In this document: positions 8,349-17,052 of the stretch, piece after piece
Layout: every line of letters begins with the position of its first letter
Numbering within the stretch: the stretch's first letter is position 1
Assembly: GCF_014205165.1 (NCBI RefSeq)
Contig: NZ_JACHMZ010000001.1
Location: forward strand, 2,874,501 to 2,938,500
Direction: 5' to 3'
From: Micromonospora carbonacea
GTDB lineage: Bacteria > Actinomycetota > Actinomycetes > Mycobacteriales > Micromonosporaceae
Length of the DNA stretch: 64,000 nucleotides
Program-made: the position numbers and the translations under genes
The notes under the pieces: generated by a model
What the model saw: only the letters and a program-made list of their open reading frames with translations
Told to the model about the DNA's origin: nothing
Databases searched by the model: none

Positions 8349-8517
8349 GCGCGCCCGTCCCTCGCCGCTCGTCCTGCCCCGCCTCCCGCGCCGCCGGCAC
8401 GCCGCACCGGCCCTGTTCGCCCGCCGGTGTCGGAGGACACAGCCCTGACCAGTGCCCACGAGGGGCGGGATCGGGGCGAAGGGGATTCATCGCCACTGGT
8501 GTACGCGCGCGATGCTG

Positions 8518-8546
8518 TGGAAACATGCCTTCCATGATACGGAAGG
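8518..8546. promoter_or_regulatory. Candidate IclR operator, three alternating half-sites
   Basis: TGGAA (8518), TTCCA (8530) and GGAAGG (8541) form GGAA-N7-TTCC-N7-GGAA. The last half-site overlaps the ribosome binding site of the MOSC gene. The same geometry is found at 17740-17765, and the first pair is found at 17002-17018. Exact spacing at three places near genes of one theme argues for a shared regulator. Confidence 0.65.
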
Positions 8547-8556
8547 AGTCGTGGTG

Positions 8557-9252
8557 ATGGAGAGTCCTGACCTGCCGGTGGAAGACCTCGCGGGACGCAT
8601 CGTGTGGCTCTGCGTGGGCGGCGCGTCCCTGCTGCGCAGCGGCGACCAGGAGATCCGCACGGGATACCTCAAGACCCCGGTCGACGAGGTCCGGGTGTCC
8701 CGTGCCGGGCTGCCCGGGGACGAGCAGGTCTACGAGACCCACGGCGGCCCGGACCGGGTGGTGCTGAGCTACTCCGTCGAGAACTACGCGTTCTGGCGCG
8801 ACACCCTCGGGCTCGACCTGCCGCAGTACGCGGCCCTCGGGGAGAACTTCACCACCACCGGGCTGACCGAGTTCGAGGTGCACGTGGGCGACGTCTTCGC
8901 CGTCGGCGACGCCGTCGTGCAGGCGGCCCAGCCCCGGTCCCCCTGTCACAAGGTGGCCGCCCGCCACCGCCGGCCCAGGTTCACCATCGAGGTCGCCCGC
9001 AGCCACCGGACGGGCATCCTCTACCGGGTGCTCCGCGAGGGTGTCGTCCGCGTCGGCGACACCATGCGGCTCGTCGCCCGCGAGCCGCACGGCTACTCGA
9101 TCGCCGACGCCAACCGCATCCTCATCGACCGCAGGGACCTCGCCGGCGCCCGTGCCCTGCTGCGGGTCGACTCGCTCGCCGAGGCGAAGAAGGCCGAACT
9201 GCGGGACCGGCTCGCCGCCGCCCCACCCACCGACCCCAAGGAGCTGTCATGA
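8557..9252 (+). CDS. MOSC-domain (YiiM-like) molybdenum-cofactor enzyme
   Basis: 231 aa. The start is the ATG at 8557, 8 nt after AAGGAG. The protein follows the YiiM type of MOSC protein: an N-terminal barrel, then YSVENYAFWRDTLGLDLP, LGENFTTTGLTEFEVHVGD, and the cofactor-binding Cys130 in PRSPCHK. MOSC enzymes such as YiiM, YcbX and mitochondrial mARC reduce N-hydroxylated bases and similar compounds and need an outside electron donor. Here the donor is probably encoded next door: the ferredoxin start overlaps this stop (ATGA) and a ferredoxin reductase follows. The substrate is not visible from sequence; an N-hydroxylated nucleobase would fit the neighbouring nucleobase genes. Confidence 0.82.
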   Translation: MESPDLPVEDLAGRIVWLCVGGASLLRSGDQEIRTGYLKTPVDEVRVSRAGLPGDEQVYETHGGPDRVVLSYSVENYAFWRDTLGLDLPQYAALGENFTTTGLTEFEVHVGDVFAVGDAVVQAAQPRSPCHKVAARHRRPRFTIEVARSHRTGILYRVLREGVVRVGDTMRLVAREPHGYSIADANRILIDRRDLAGARALLRVDSLAEAKKAELRDRLAAAPPTDPKELS

Positions 9253-9452
9253 TCCGCGTGCACGTCGACCTCGATCTCTGTCAGGGCTTCGCCAACTGCG
9301 TGATGGTCGCGCCGGACCTCGTCGACCTCGACGCGAACGGCAAGGCGGTGGCGCTGCGCGAGACCTTCCCCGACACCGACGAGGGCGAGCTGCGCGAGGC
9401 GGCCGAGTCCTGCCCGGCGGTCGCGATCCGACTCGAACGGAGCGCGCGGTGA
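9249..9452 (+). CDS. Small [3Fe-4S]-type ferredoxin
   Basis: 67 aa. The start ATG overlaps the MOSC stop by 4 bp. The cysteine pattern C-x5-C (LCQGFANC) followed by a distant CP (SCPAVAI) is that of the single-cluster ferredoxins that usually serve actinomycete cytochromes P450. No P450 gene is present in the window. The tight coupling to a MOSC protein upstream and a ferredoxin reductase downstream (GTGA overlap) suggests that it carries electrons from NAD(P)H to the MOSC enzyme. Confidence 0.85.
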   Translation: MIRVHVDLDLCQGFANCVMVAPDLVDLDANGKAVALRETFPDTDEGELREAAESCPAVAIRLERSAR

Positions 9453-10666
9453 CGGGCGGAACGGTCGTCGTCGGCGCCTCCCTGGCCGGGCTGCGGACCG
9501 CGCAGCACCTCCGGGCCCTCGGCTACGCCGAACCGGTGACGCTGATCGGCGCGGAGCCGCACCTGCCGTACGACCGGCCGCCGCTGTCCAAGCAGGTGCT
9601 GCTGGGGGAGTGGCCCGCGAGGCGCACGCACCTGGTAACCGAGGGACAACTCGCCGAGCTGCGGGTCGACGTCCGGCTCGGCGTGGCGGCCACGGGCCTG
9701 GACCGGGAGCGCAGGCTCGTCACGCTCGTCGACGGCGGCCTGGTCCCGTACGACTTCCTCGTCGTCGCGACCGGCTCGCGGCCCCGCGAGCTGCCCGCCC
9801 CGAACGGCGGCCCGCACGTGCACACGCTGCGCACCCTCGACGACGCCCGGCTGATCGCGGCGAAACTCGGCCCGGGACGCCGCCTGGTGGTGATCGGCGC
9901 CGGCTTCATCGGCTGCGAGGTCGCCTGCGCCGCCGTGGCCGGCGGCGCCGCCGTGACCCTGGTGTCCCGCGAGACCGCGCTGCTGCCGCAGTTCGGCCCG
10001 GACGTCTCCACCTACCTGGCCCGGCTGCACCGCGACGCCGGGGTCCGGCTGCTGCTCGGCGCGCACGTCCGCTCGGTCGGGCCGGCCGGCGGCGACGCCG
10101 CCTCGGTCGTGCTCGCCGACGGGACGGTCCTCGATGCGGACGTGGTCGTCGTCGGCATCGGCGGCGTCCCGAACGTCGAGTGGCTGGCCGGCAGCGGCCT
10201 CGCCGGGCCCGACGGCGTGCCGGTGTCGCCGCACGGGCAGACGGCCGACCCGGCGATCCTCGCCCTCGGCGACGTCGCGGCCTGGCCGGGGCCCGCCGGC
10301 CGGGGCCGCCGACGTTCGGAGCACTGGTCGCACGCCGTCGAACAGGCCAGGACCGTCGCCCGGGTCGTGGTCGAGGGGCCGTCCTTCGACCCCGGGACCT
10401 TCGTGCCGTACGCGTGGTCCGACCAGTACGGCCGCAAGCTCCAGACCGTCGGCGAGGTCCCGGCCCGGTCGGGCCGGATCGTGTCGGACGGCTGGCACAC
10501 CGCGGACCGTCGGCGGCACTGCCTCTACCTCGACGACCGCGGCGAGGTGGTGGGCGGGCTCTTCGTGGACGATCCCCGGGGCGCGGGGCAGCTGCGCCGG
10601 GCCCTGCAACGGGCCGGCGGGACACCCGACGCCGGCGTCCCCGGACGCCGGCCCGCCCCGGCCTGA
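9449..10666 (+). CDS. FAD-dependent ferredoxin reductase
   Basis: 405 aa. The start is the GTG at 9449, overlapping the ferredoxin stop. Two Rossmann motifs are clear: FAD (VVVGASLAGLRTAQHLRALG, about residues 5-24) and NAD(P)H (VVIGAGFIGCEVACAAVAGG, about 149-168). The second FAD motif ILALGDVA and the reductase segments PYDRPPLSK and YAWSDQYGRKLQ are present. It belongs to the putidaredoxin-reductase/rhodocoxin-reductase family and oxidises NAD(P)H to reduce the preceding ferredoxin. It is the last gene of the three-gene operon, which ends in the strong hairpin at 10683. Confidence 0.88.
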   Translation: MTGGTVVVGASLAGLRTAQHLRALGYAEPVTLIGAEPHLPYDRPPLSKQVLLGEWPARRTHLVTEGQLAELRVDVRLGVAATGLDRERRLVTLVDGGLVPYDFLVVATGSRPRELPAPNGGPHVHTLRTLDDARLIAAKLGPGRRLVVIGAGFIGCEVACAAVAGGAAVTLVSRETALLPQFGPDVSTYLARLHRDAGVRLLLGAHVRSVGPAGGDAASVVLADGTVLDADVVVVGIGGVPNVEWLAGSGLAGPDGVPVSPHGQTADPAILALGDVAAWPGPAGRGRRRSEHWSHAVEQARTVARVVVEGPSFDPGTFVPYAWSDQYGRKLQTVGEVPARSGRIVSDGWHTADRRRHCLYLDDRGEVVGGLFVDDPRGAGQLRRALQRAGGTPDAGVPGRRPAPA

Positions 10667-10682
10667 GCGCCCGCGACGCACG

Positions 10683-10735
10683 CCGGCCCGGGGCCGACCG
10701 GACTTGCAGCGCAAGCCCCGTCGGCCCCGGGCCGG
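10683..10735. terminator. Strong bidirectional terminator between convergent operons
   Basis: Perfect 16-bp arms (CCGGCCCGGGGCCGAC and its complement) flank a 21-nt loop that contains a small CTTGC/GCAAG stem. It separates the ferredoxin reductase stop (10666) from the nucleoside hydrolase stop (10742). Confidence 0.75.
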
Positions 10736-10741
10736 TGACCG

Positions 10742-11776
10742 CTACGCCCGGGATCCGGCCCGGTCCGACCAGCCGTGGTACGCCGCGAACATGGTCCGCA
10801 GGAGCCGGTCGTTGTCGACCGTCTTCACGATCCGCACGGGCTTGGCCCGGGAGATGTCGAGCCCGACGTGCAGCCGCAGGTTCTCCCGCGTCCAGGCGAC
10901 CGGGCGGCCCCGGGTGAGCGTCCCCCGGGTCTCGACGTCGACCATCATCTCCTCGACGGTGACGATGCCCGGATCGACGAGCAGCGCCACCGCGAGGGGA
11001 TCGTGCAGCAGGCAGCCGTCGATGTCGCGCCAGGCCGCGGCCAGGTCGATCCAGGGGCGGGTCGTCTGGACCACGTACCGGGCCAGCGCGGAGCGCTCCA
11101 CGTCCACGAGGTCGAGATCCTGATGGCGCAGCAGCGTCTGCGACGTCGCGTCCAGCGGGAGCAGCGTGATCGGGCACCCCGAGGTCAGCACGATCCGGGC
11201 CGCGTCCGGGTCGATGCCGAAGTTCAGCTCCTGGAGGAACCCGGGCACGTCGAAGGCGCCCCCCATGACGACGATCTCCCGGACGACCTCCGGCAACCCG
11301 GGGTCGAGTTGCAGGGCCTGCGCCACGTTCGTCAATGGACCGATCGCCACGATGGTGATCTCACCCGGGTGGGCGCGGACGTGCCGGACGATCTCCGCTG
11401 CGGCGTCGAACGCCGTGCCGGGGTCGTGGGGCGCCGGCGGCGGCACGGCGGACCACGCGGCGCGGACCGCGTCGCTGCGGGTGACCCGGTCCTGCCGGCT
11501 GCGCCAGGGGCCGCTCGGCTCCAGCAGCGCGGTGCCCGCGCCGGCGTGCACCGGGATGTCGAGCCCGACCAGGTCGACGAAGGTGCGGGCGACGGCGTAG
11601 CCCTGGTCCCGATGGGTGTTGCCGGACACGACGGTGATCATGTCGAGCTGGATGGCGTCGGAGGCGACGGCGAGCGCCAGGGCGAGCCCGTCGTCGATGT
11701 CCGCGCCCGGGACGCCGTTGCCCGGGTCGCAGTCGACGATGATCCGTCGCCGCGACGGCGGGCGGCCGGCGCTCAC
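10742..11776 (-). CDS. Inosine-uridine-type nucleoside hydrolase
   Basis: 344 aa. The start is the GTG at 11776, after GGGAGCGG, overlapping the permease stop by 4 bp. The calcium-binding start of the family is present in the longer form DCDPGNGVPGADIDDGLAL; further blocks are IGPLTNVAQAL, VVMGGAFDVPGF, ELNFGIDPDAARIVL and the catalytic HDPLAVALL near the C-terminus. These enzymes cleave ribonucleosides to base plus ribose. Its place as last gene of an operon with a ribokinase (first gene) and an importer (middle) gives a simple route: import of a nucleoside, hydrolysis, and phosphorylation of ribose. Base preference cannot be read from the sequence. Confidence 0.87.
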   Translation of the reverse strand: MSAGRPPSRRRIIVDCDPGNGVPGADIDDGLALALAVASDAIQLDMITVVSGNTHRDQGYAVARTFVDLVGLDIPVHAGAGTALLEPSGPWRSRQDRVTRSDAVRAAWSAVPPPAPHDPGTAFDAAAEIVRHVRAHPGEITIVAIGPLTNVAQALQLDPGLPEVVREIVVMGGAFDVPGFLQELNFGIDPDAARIVLTSGCPITLLPLDATSQTLLRHQDLDLVDVERSALARYVVQTTRPWIDLAAAWRDIDGCLLHDPLAVALLVDPGIVTVEEMMVDVETRGTLTRGRPVAWTRENLRLHVGLDISRAKPVRIVKTVDNDRLLRTMFAAYHGWSDRAGSRA

Positions 11777-12627
11777 TCCCGCTCCCCGGTGGAGGCGAGC
11801 GACGAGGCGAACTGCCGCTGCGCGAAGAGGAGCACGAGCAGCGGGACCACGGCGGTGAGGGTGGCGGCGGCGAACATCTGGCCGTAGTCGACGCCGGACT
11901 CCTGGGCGAAGTCGGCGATGGCCACGGGCGCGACCCGCACGGCCGGCGCGGGGGCGATGAGCAGCGGCCACAGGAACGACTGCCACTGGAAGACGAACAG
12001 GATCAGGCCGGCGCCGACCATCGACGCCCGCGACAGCGGCAGGTAGATCCGCAGGTAGATGCCGAACCAGGACAACCCGTCCATCCGGGCGGCCTCGCTG
12101 AGCGAGGTCGGGATGCCGAGGAAGAACTGCCGCAGCAGGAAGATGGCCAGGCCGTTGCCGATCGCCGGCAGGATCAGCCCGACGAGCGTGTTCTGCAGGT
12201 CGGCCTCGCGGAACGTCGACGCGAGCGGGATGGCGATCGCCTCGAACGGCACCAGGAAGCTGACGACCATGACGCCGAACAGCGCCGCGCGCCCGGGGAA
12301 CGGGATCATCGCCAGCGCGAACGCGGCCAGCGACGACACGGCCAGCCCGAGGGCCACGCTGACCGTGGTGACCAGCACCGAGTTCAGCAGCGCGAGGGTG
12401 AAGCTGCTCTCGAGCACCGCGCGGTAATTGTCCAGCGAGACCGTGGAGGGGACCACCGTCCGGACGGAGACGGGGGAGAGGTAGCGGAAGATCTCCTCGC
12501 CGGGGCGCAGCGAGGAGACGACGGCCCACAGCAGGGGCGCGACGGCCAGGGCGGCGACCGGCACGACGAGCCAGAGCGTGCGGCGTCCGGTGCGCCGCTC
12601 GTTGCGTCTTGCGACGATGTCGGCCAT
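11773..12627 (-). CDS. ABC transporter permease, MalG type
   Basis: 284 aa. The start is the ATG at 12627, only 2 bp after the stop of the partner permease. Six hydrophobic segments are visible, and the EAA loop (EAARMDGLSWFGIYLRIYLPLSR) lies at about residues 181-203. It belongs to the CUT1 sugar permeases and pairs with the MalF-type protein upstream and the binding protein before that. No ATPase is encoded in this operon; such importers in actinomycetes commonly use a shared ATPase (MsiK type) encoded elsewhere. The context points to a nucleoside or ribose-containing substrate. Confidence 0.85.
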   Translation of the reverse strand: MADIVARRNERRTGRRTLWLVVPVAALAVAPLLWAVVSSLRPGEEIFRYLSPVSVRTVVPSTVSLDNYRAVLESSFTLALLNSVLVTTVSVALGLAVSSLAAFALAMIPFPGRAALFGVMVVSFLVPFEAIAIPLASTFREADLQNTLVGLILPAIGNGLAIFLLRQFFLGIPTSLSEAARMDGLSWFGIYLRIYLPLSRASMVGAGLILFVFQWQSFLWPLLIAPAPAVRVAPVAIADFAQESGVDYGQMFAAATLTAVVPLLVLLFAQRQFASSLASTGERE

Positions 12628-12629
12628 GG

Positions 12630-13520
12630 CTAGTCCTTCCCGGGCAGCAGCCGGAACTGCGCGGCGACCACCACGATGACGATGCTGACGAGGACGACCG
12701 TCGCCGCGGCGGAACTGCCGGTGTCGGCCAGCGTGTAGGCGCGTTCGAAGATGAAGTTCATGATGAGGTTGGTCGATCCCTCTGGCCCGCCCTGGGTCAG
12801 GATCCGCACCGGGGCGAAGACCAGGAAGTTGGCGACCGTGTCGGCGACGAGGACGAACAGCAGGGGCCGGCGGATGCCGGGCAGGGTGATGTGGACGAAC
12901 TGCTTCCACCCGCCTGCGCCGTCGAGGTCCGACGCCTCGTACAGGCTGCGGGGGATCTCGTGGATGCCGGCGACCAGGAAGGTCATCCAGTAGCCGACCC
13001 CGACCCAGCTGCACAGGATGACGATCGACATCAGCGCGGTGTCCGGGCTCACCAGCCACGGCACGGCCGGGATGCCGAGGGTGCCGAGGAGGCCGTTGAG
13101 CGGGCCGTCCGGGCGGAACAGCACGCCCCAGACGATCGCCGACACGGTCTGCGGGATCGCGATGGGCAGCAGGATCAGCGTGCGCCAGAGGCCCACCAGC
13201 GGGATGTGCCGGGTGAGTAGGACGGCCAGGAACAACGCGACCGCGATCTGGAACGGGTTGATGACCAGCGAGAACAGCAGGGTGACCTTCAGCGAGCCGA
13301 GGAACGCGGGGTCGCCGAACAGGTAGGTGAAGTTCGTCAGCGAGAACTCGCCGAGCCGGTTCGTCACCGCCGAGGTGACCGCCTCGACGGACGGGACGAG
13401 TCGTAGGAAGACCAGGCCGGTCAGGGCCGGCAGGAGGAACAGTCCGGCGGTGCCGAGCGTCCGCAGGCGCGCGCGGTTGCGGCTGCGACCAGCTCGGGGG
13501 CGCGGGGGTGCTTGTGTCAC
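12630..13520 (-). CDS. ABC transporter permease, MalF type
   Basis: 296 aa. The start is the GTG at 13520. An Arg-rich cytoplasmic start is followed by six membrane segments. The EAA loop (YEASDLDGAGGWKQFVHITLP) is clear at about residues 204-224. It forms a heterodimer with the following MalG-type protein. It is separated from the binding-protein gene by a 67-bp gap that contains a perfect hairpin, so it is probably made at a lower level than the binding protein. Confidence 0.85.
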   Translation of the reverse strand: MTQAPPRPRAGRSRNRARLRTLGTAGLFLLPALTGLVFLRLVPSVEAVTSAVTNRLGEFSLTNFTYLFGDPAFLGSLKVTLLFSLVINPFQIAVALFLAVLLTRHIPLVGLWRTLILLPIAIPQTVSAIVWGVLFRPDGPLNGLLGTLGIPAVPWLVSPDTALMSIVILCSWVGVGYWMTFLVAGIHEIPRSLYEASDLDGAGGWKQFVHITLPGIRRPLLFVLVADTVANFLVFAPVRILTQGGPEGSTNLIMNFIFERAYTLADTGSSAAATVVLVSIVIVVVAAQFRLLPGKD

Positions 13521-13549
13521 GTTCGTGTCTTTCCGATCGGGGCCTGCCG

Positions 13550-13580
13550 GCCCCGGGCGGCGCGACCCGCCGCCCGGGGC
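13550..13580 (-). terminator. Intercistronic hairpin after the binding-protein gene
   Basis: Perfect 13-bp arms (GCCCCGGGCGGCG and complement) around a 5-nt loop lie between the binding-protein stop (13588) and the permease start (13520). Such stems often protect or partly terminate the upstream message, raising binding protein relative to permease. Confidence 0.6.
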
Positions 13581-13587
13581 GGGCGCG

Positions 13588-14877
13588 CTACTTGTACTGG
13601 GACAGCTGCCGGGCGAGGGCGTCCTGCGCGGTGGCGAGGATCTGCGCCGGGTCGCCGCCGTTGCGGATGTCGGCGAACGCCTTGTTCACGATCGTCTCGA
13701 AGTCCACGTACCCCACCGAGGACGGCCGCCGGACCGCGTGCTCGTCGGTGTCGGTGGTGAGCAGGGTGCCGTACTGGGTGGTCTGCCGGGGGGCGATGCC
13801 GTCGATGTAGTGGATGTACTTCGGGTACGCCTTCTGGTTGACCGGCGGCAGGTTGAACTTCGTCGATGCGGACGTCGCGCCGTCCGTGGACAGCGACAGG
13901 TAGCGGGCGAACTCCTGCGCCGCGGTCGGGTGCTCGCTGACGTTGCTGACCCCGACGGCCCACGAGTCGGTCGGCGTGACGACCTTCCCACCCGCGGCGT
14001 ACGGCAGCGGGGCCATGCCCCACTTGTCGGCGAGGCCGCTCTTCTGCAGGTCGGTGATGCGGGCCGGACCGGCGACGTAGAAGGCGACGGAGCCGTTCTT
14101 GAACAGGTCCGGCATCTGGGCGGACGCCAGGCCACGGGGGGACAGGCCGGAGGAGTAGAGCTTGCCGTACCAGTCGCCGAAGGCGCGCCACTGCGCGGTG
14201 TCGACGGCCGGGGTGAGGTTGCCGTCGCCGGCCAGCCCGGCGTCGCCGCCCATCGACATGATCACGGGCTGGAGGGCGTAGTAGGCGTCGACCTGCTCGA
14301 AGGCGAAGCCGTACTGGGCGCCGGCGGCCTTGGCCTTCGTGGCGGCCTCCAGGGTTTGGTCCCACGTCCAGCGGCTGGCGTTGTCCGGCCCGGGCTCGGC
14401 GATCCCGGCCTTGGCGAGCAGGGCCTTGTTGTAGAAGAGGAAGTTGTCGCTGGTCCACAGCGGATAGCCGTACTGCTTGCCGTCCCAGGTGACCGAGGAG
14501 ATGCCGCCCGCGGTCAGGCTCTCCTTCATGGCCGGGGCGTCGGCGGAGACGTCCCGCAGGAAGCCCTGGGCGGCGAGGCCGGGCAGGCGCGGCGGGTCCA
14601 CCGCGATGACGTCGATGGAGGTGTCCTTCGAGCCGAGCCGCGCCTGGGTCTGTGCCGCGATCTCGGCGAAGGGGATGATCTGCACCTCGACGTCGATGTT
14701 CGGGTGCTCCTCGTGGAAGGCCGCCACCGCCTCGTCGAAGACGCCCTTGTGCGGGGTGACGAACGTGATGGTGACGTCCGCGTTGGGATCGTCGTTGGCG
14801 GAGGAGCCGCAGGCGCTCAGCGCCAGGGCGGCGACCGCCAACGAAGCGCCGGCGATCCGGCCGACCTTCTTTGTCAT
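13588..14877 (-). CDS. Extracellular solute-binding lipoprotein (family 1)
   Basis: 429 aa from the ATG at 14877, which has AGAGGA 6 nt upstream. A lipoprotein signal (MTKKVGRIAGASLAVAALAL, then SAC-G with Cys at about 23) is followed by a family 1 sugar-binding fold: VTITFVTPHKGVFDEAVAAF, then WTSDNFLFYNKALLAKAG, and a tail with NKAFADIRNGGDP. It delivers substrate to the two permeases downstream. The reading frame is open upstream without a stop into the LacI gene (see 14878-15963), so a fused LacI-lipoprotein could also be made. The internal signal peptide and ribosome binding site argue for separate initiation here. Confidence 0.85.
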   Translation of the reverse strand: MTKKVGRIAGASLAVAALALSACGSSANDDPNADVTITFVTPHKGVFDEAVAAFHEEHPNIDVEVQIIPFAEIAAQTQARLGSKDTSIDVIAVDPPRLPGLAAQGFLRDVSADAPAMKESLTAGGISSVTWDGKQYGYPLWTSDNFLFYNKALLAKAGIAEPGPDNASRWTWDQTLEAATKAKAAGAQYGFAFEQVDAYYALQPVIMSMGGDAGLAGDGNLTPAVDTAQWRAFGDWYGKLYSSGLSPRGLASAQMPDLFKNGSVAFYVAGPARITDLQKSGLADKWGMAPLPYAAGGKVVTPTDSWAVGVSNVSEHPTAAQEFARYLSLSTDGATSASTKFNLPPVNQKAYPKYIHYIDGIAPRQTTQYGTLLTTDTDEHAVRRPSSVGYVDFETIVNKAFADIRNGGDPAQILATAQDALARQLSQYK

Positions 14878-15963
14878 GGTATGGTCCTCTTTCGATAGGG
14901 GGCCCCGGGTGTCGCCACCGACTGCCATCTGAGTCGACACCTGGTGGTTCTCTCTGTGGTGCGTGGTGCAGCCGCAGGAGCGGCGACGGAGGAGCTCGGT
15001 GTCGCACACGATGTGCCTTGGCTCCCCCGGGCTCGTGGGTCGGGTCAGGGCGACCGCGTGTCGCGCGATGCTGGCCAGCGGCTGACTGACGGTGGTCAGC
15101 GGTGGCACGCTGAACAGGGACTGCTCGGTGCCGTCGAAGGTCACGACGGCCAGTCCGTTCGGCACCGCCACGCCGGCGTCGGCTGCGGCAGCCAGGACGC
15201 CGAGGGCCTGCATCTCGTCGGTGACGAGCACCGCGTCGGCCGTTGCGCGCGCGAACAGGGCGACCGCCGCCTGGTAGCCGCCGGCCCGCGAGAACGGCGC
15301 CTCGAAGAAGAGGCTCTCGTCGTTGGGCAGGCCGTGCGCCTTGAGGGCCTTGCGCCACCCGCCGATCCGCTCGACGGACGTGAACAGGTGCGACGGGCCG
15401 GCGATGACGGCGATGCGGCGGTGGCCGTGCGCGATGAGGTGTTCGGTGGCCATGGCGGCGCCGTCGAAGTTGTCGACGACGACCGAGGAGATGTCGGAGA
15501 ACCTGTCGCGCCGGTCGAGGGCGACGACCGGTATCCCGGCCCGGATCGCCGCCTCGACGGGTGAGTGGTGGCCCACCCCGACGTACAGCAGGCCGTCGAC
15601 CTGCCGCTCGACGAAGCTGGTGATGAGTCGGGCCTCCCGCACGGCGCTCTCGGCGGAGTTGCCCACCAGGAGAACCTGCCCCTCCCGGAAGACCTCGTCC
15701 TCGATCGCCCTGGCCAGGGCGGAGAAGAACGGGTTGGACACGTCCGGCACGACCAGGCCGAGCACGCCGGAGCGGCCGCCGGCCAGGGCCTGCGCGATGG
15801 CGTTGGGTCGGTAGCCGGTCCGCTCGATCGCGTCGAGGACGCGCTGACGCGTGGCCGGTGCGACCGCGCGTGGTCCGTCGTTGACGACGTAGCTGACGAC
15901 CGCCACCGAGGTTCCCGCCTCGCGGGCGACGTCCTGCCGGGTCACCCGGCGTGGCCCGGTCAT
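14878..15963 (-). CDS. LacI-family regulator without its own stop codon
   Basis: The start is the ATG at 15963, overlapping the ribokinase stop by 4 bp. The helix-turn-helix (VTRQDVAREAGTSVAVVSYV) and hinge (YRPNAIAQALAGGRSG) are intact. The effector domain ends with the family's usual tail, TELLRRRSCGC. After this no stop follows; the frame continues for about 32 codons directly into the binding-protein ATG at 14877. Taken whole, the frame 13588-15963 would code for 791 aa. A lost stop with internal re-initiation, a sequencing error or a true fusion are all possible. The end given here is the last codon before that ATG. It probably represses this operon in response to the imported substrate or to ribose. 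Confidence 0.75.
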
Positions 15964-16931
15964 CGCGGTGTCGCCTCGCGGCGCAGCACGTCGCCGGCCT
16001 GCTCCCACGTCGGGAAGGCCGAGGCTGCGCCCGGTCGGCTCACCGCCAGGGAGGCCGCCGCCAGGCCCCACCGGGCGGCCTCCGGCAGGGAGTGGCCCCT
16101 GGCGAGCGCGGCGGCCAGCGTCCCGGTGAAGCAGTCGCCGGCGCCCGTCGTGTCGGCGACCGTGGCGGCGAACGCCGCCAGGTGGTGAGCCGTCGGCCCG
16201 TCCGCGAGCACCGCGCCCTCGGCGCCGAGGGTGACGACGGCCGACCGGGGGCCGGCGGCGACGAGCCGGCGGGCCACCCCGAGCGCGTCGTCGACATCGT
16301 CGATGCGGGCCGGCCCGCCGTCGAGCAGTTCGAGCAGGTGGCCGGCCTCGTGCTCGTTGACCACGAGCGGATCGGCGCGGCGCAGCGTCCCGTGGTCGAC
16401 CGGGACGACCGGGGCCAGGTTCAGCACGAATCTCGTGCCGGCCGCGCCGGCCGAGTCGGCCGCCCACGCGACGACCGCGGGCGGCACCTCGCCCTGGACC
16501 ACCACGACGGCCGGCGGCGTCGCGTGGTCGCGGAGGTTCGCGTCGACCGTGGCCCGGTCGATTCGGTCCACCGGGCCGGGCTCGACGACGATCAGGTTCT
16601 CGCCGGTCGCCTCGACCACGACGGTGGCCCGCCCGGTGTGCCGGCCGGGGACGACGCCGACCTGCGTGACCGAGACGCCGTGGTTGGCCAGTGCGTCCCG
16701 GACGACCGTCGCGCTGGCGTCGTCGCCGACGACACCGAGCAGTTCGCAGGCAACGCCCATCCGGGCGATGGCCACCGCCTGGTTGGCTCCCTTGCCGCCG
16801 AGCCCGTCGCGGGCACGCCGGGAGATCACCGTCTCGCCCCGCCCTGGCAGTCGGGCGACGTCCAGCGAGCGGTCGTGGTGGATCGAGCCGATGACCAGGG
16901 CTTTTGGTGTCGCCCGCACCAAGTCGATCAT
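15960..16931 (-). CDS. rbsK: Ribokinase-type PfkB carbohydrate kinase
   Basis: 323 aa. The start is the ATG at 16931, with GGAAGGA 9 nt upstream. PfkB signatures are present: GGKGANQAVAIARMG near residue 45 and the ATP/catalytic block DTTGAGDCFTGTLAAA near residue 270. It phosphorylates ribose, or a close pentose, to the 5-phosphate in the cytoplasm. It is the first gene of the operon that ends in nucleoside hydrolase, which would release ribose. The promoter at 16966-16995 has an IclR-type half-site pair directly upstream. Confidence 0.85.
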   Translation of the reverse strand: MIDLVRATPKALVIGSIHHDRSLDVARLPGRGETVISRRARDGLGGKGANQAVAIARMGVACELLGVVGDDASATVVRDALANHGVSVTQVGVVPGRHTGRATVVVEATGENLIVVEPGPVDRIDRATVDANLRDHATPPAVVVVQGEVPPAVVAWAADSAGAAGTRFVLNLAPVVPVDHGTLRRADPLVVNEHEAGHLLELLDGGPARIDDVDDALGVARRLVAAGPRSAVVTLGAEGAVLADGPTAHHLAAFAATVADTTGAGDCFTGTLAAALARGHSLPEAARWGLAAASLAVSRPGAASAFPTWEQAGDVLRREATPR

Positions 16932-16965
16932 TAGGGCGTTCCTTCCGGCCGGCGTGAGGTTCCGT

Positions 16966-17018
16966 AATCTACGCGCGTTGAATCTGCGCCGTCAACGGTT
17001 GTGGAAGAGTGGTTTCCA
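16966..17018 (-). promoter_or_regulatory. Promoter of the ribokinase operon with upstream TGGAA-N7-TTCCA site
   Basis: On the minus strand TTGACG (16990-16995) and TAGATT (16966-16971) are 18 nt apart, a good vegetative promoter. TGGAA-N7-TTCCA (17002-17018), identical in form to 8518-8534, lies just upstream of the -35. A bound regulator there would be placed to activate rather than block. Confidence 0.6.
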
Positions 17019-17052
17019 AACTGGTTTCGGCTGGTGGCGCGCCGGTCGGGGG

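Noticed and set aside
9249..9452. Ferredoxin as partner of a cytochrome P450
   Set aside because: No P450 gene exists in the window; the coupling is to a MOSC gene. A distant P450 is still possible.
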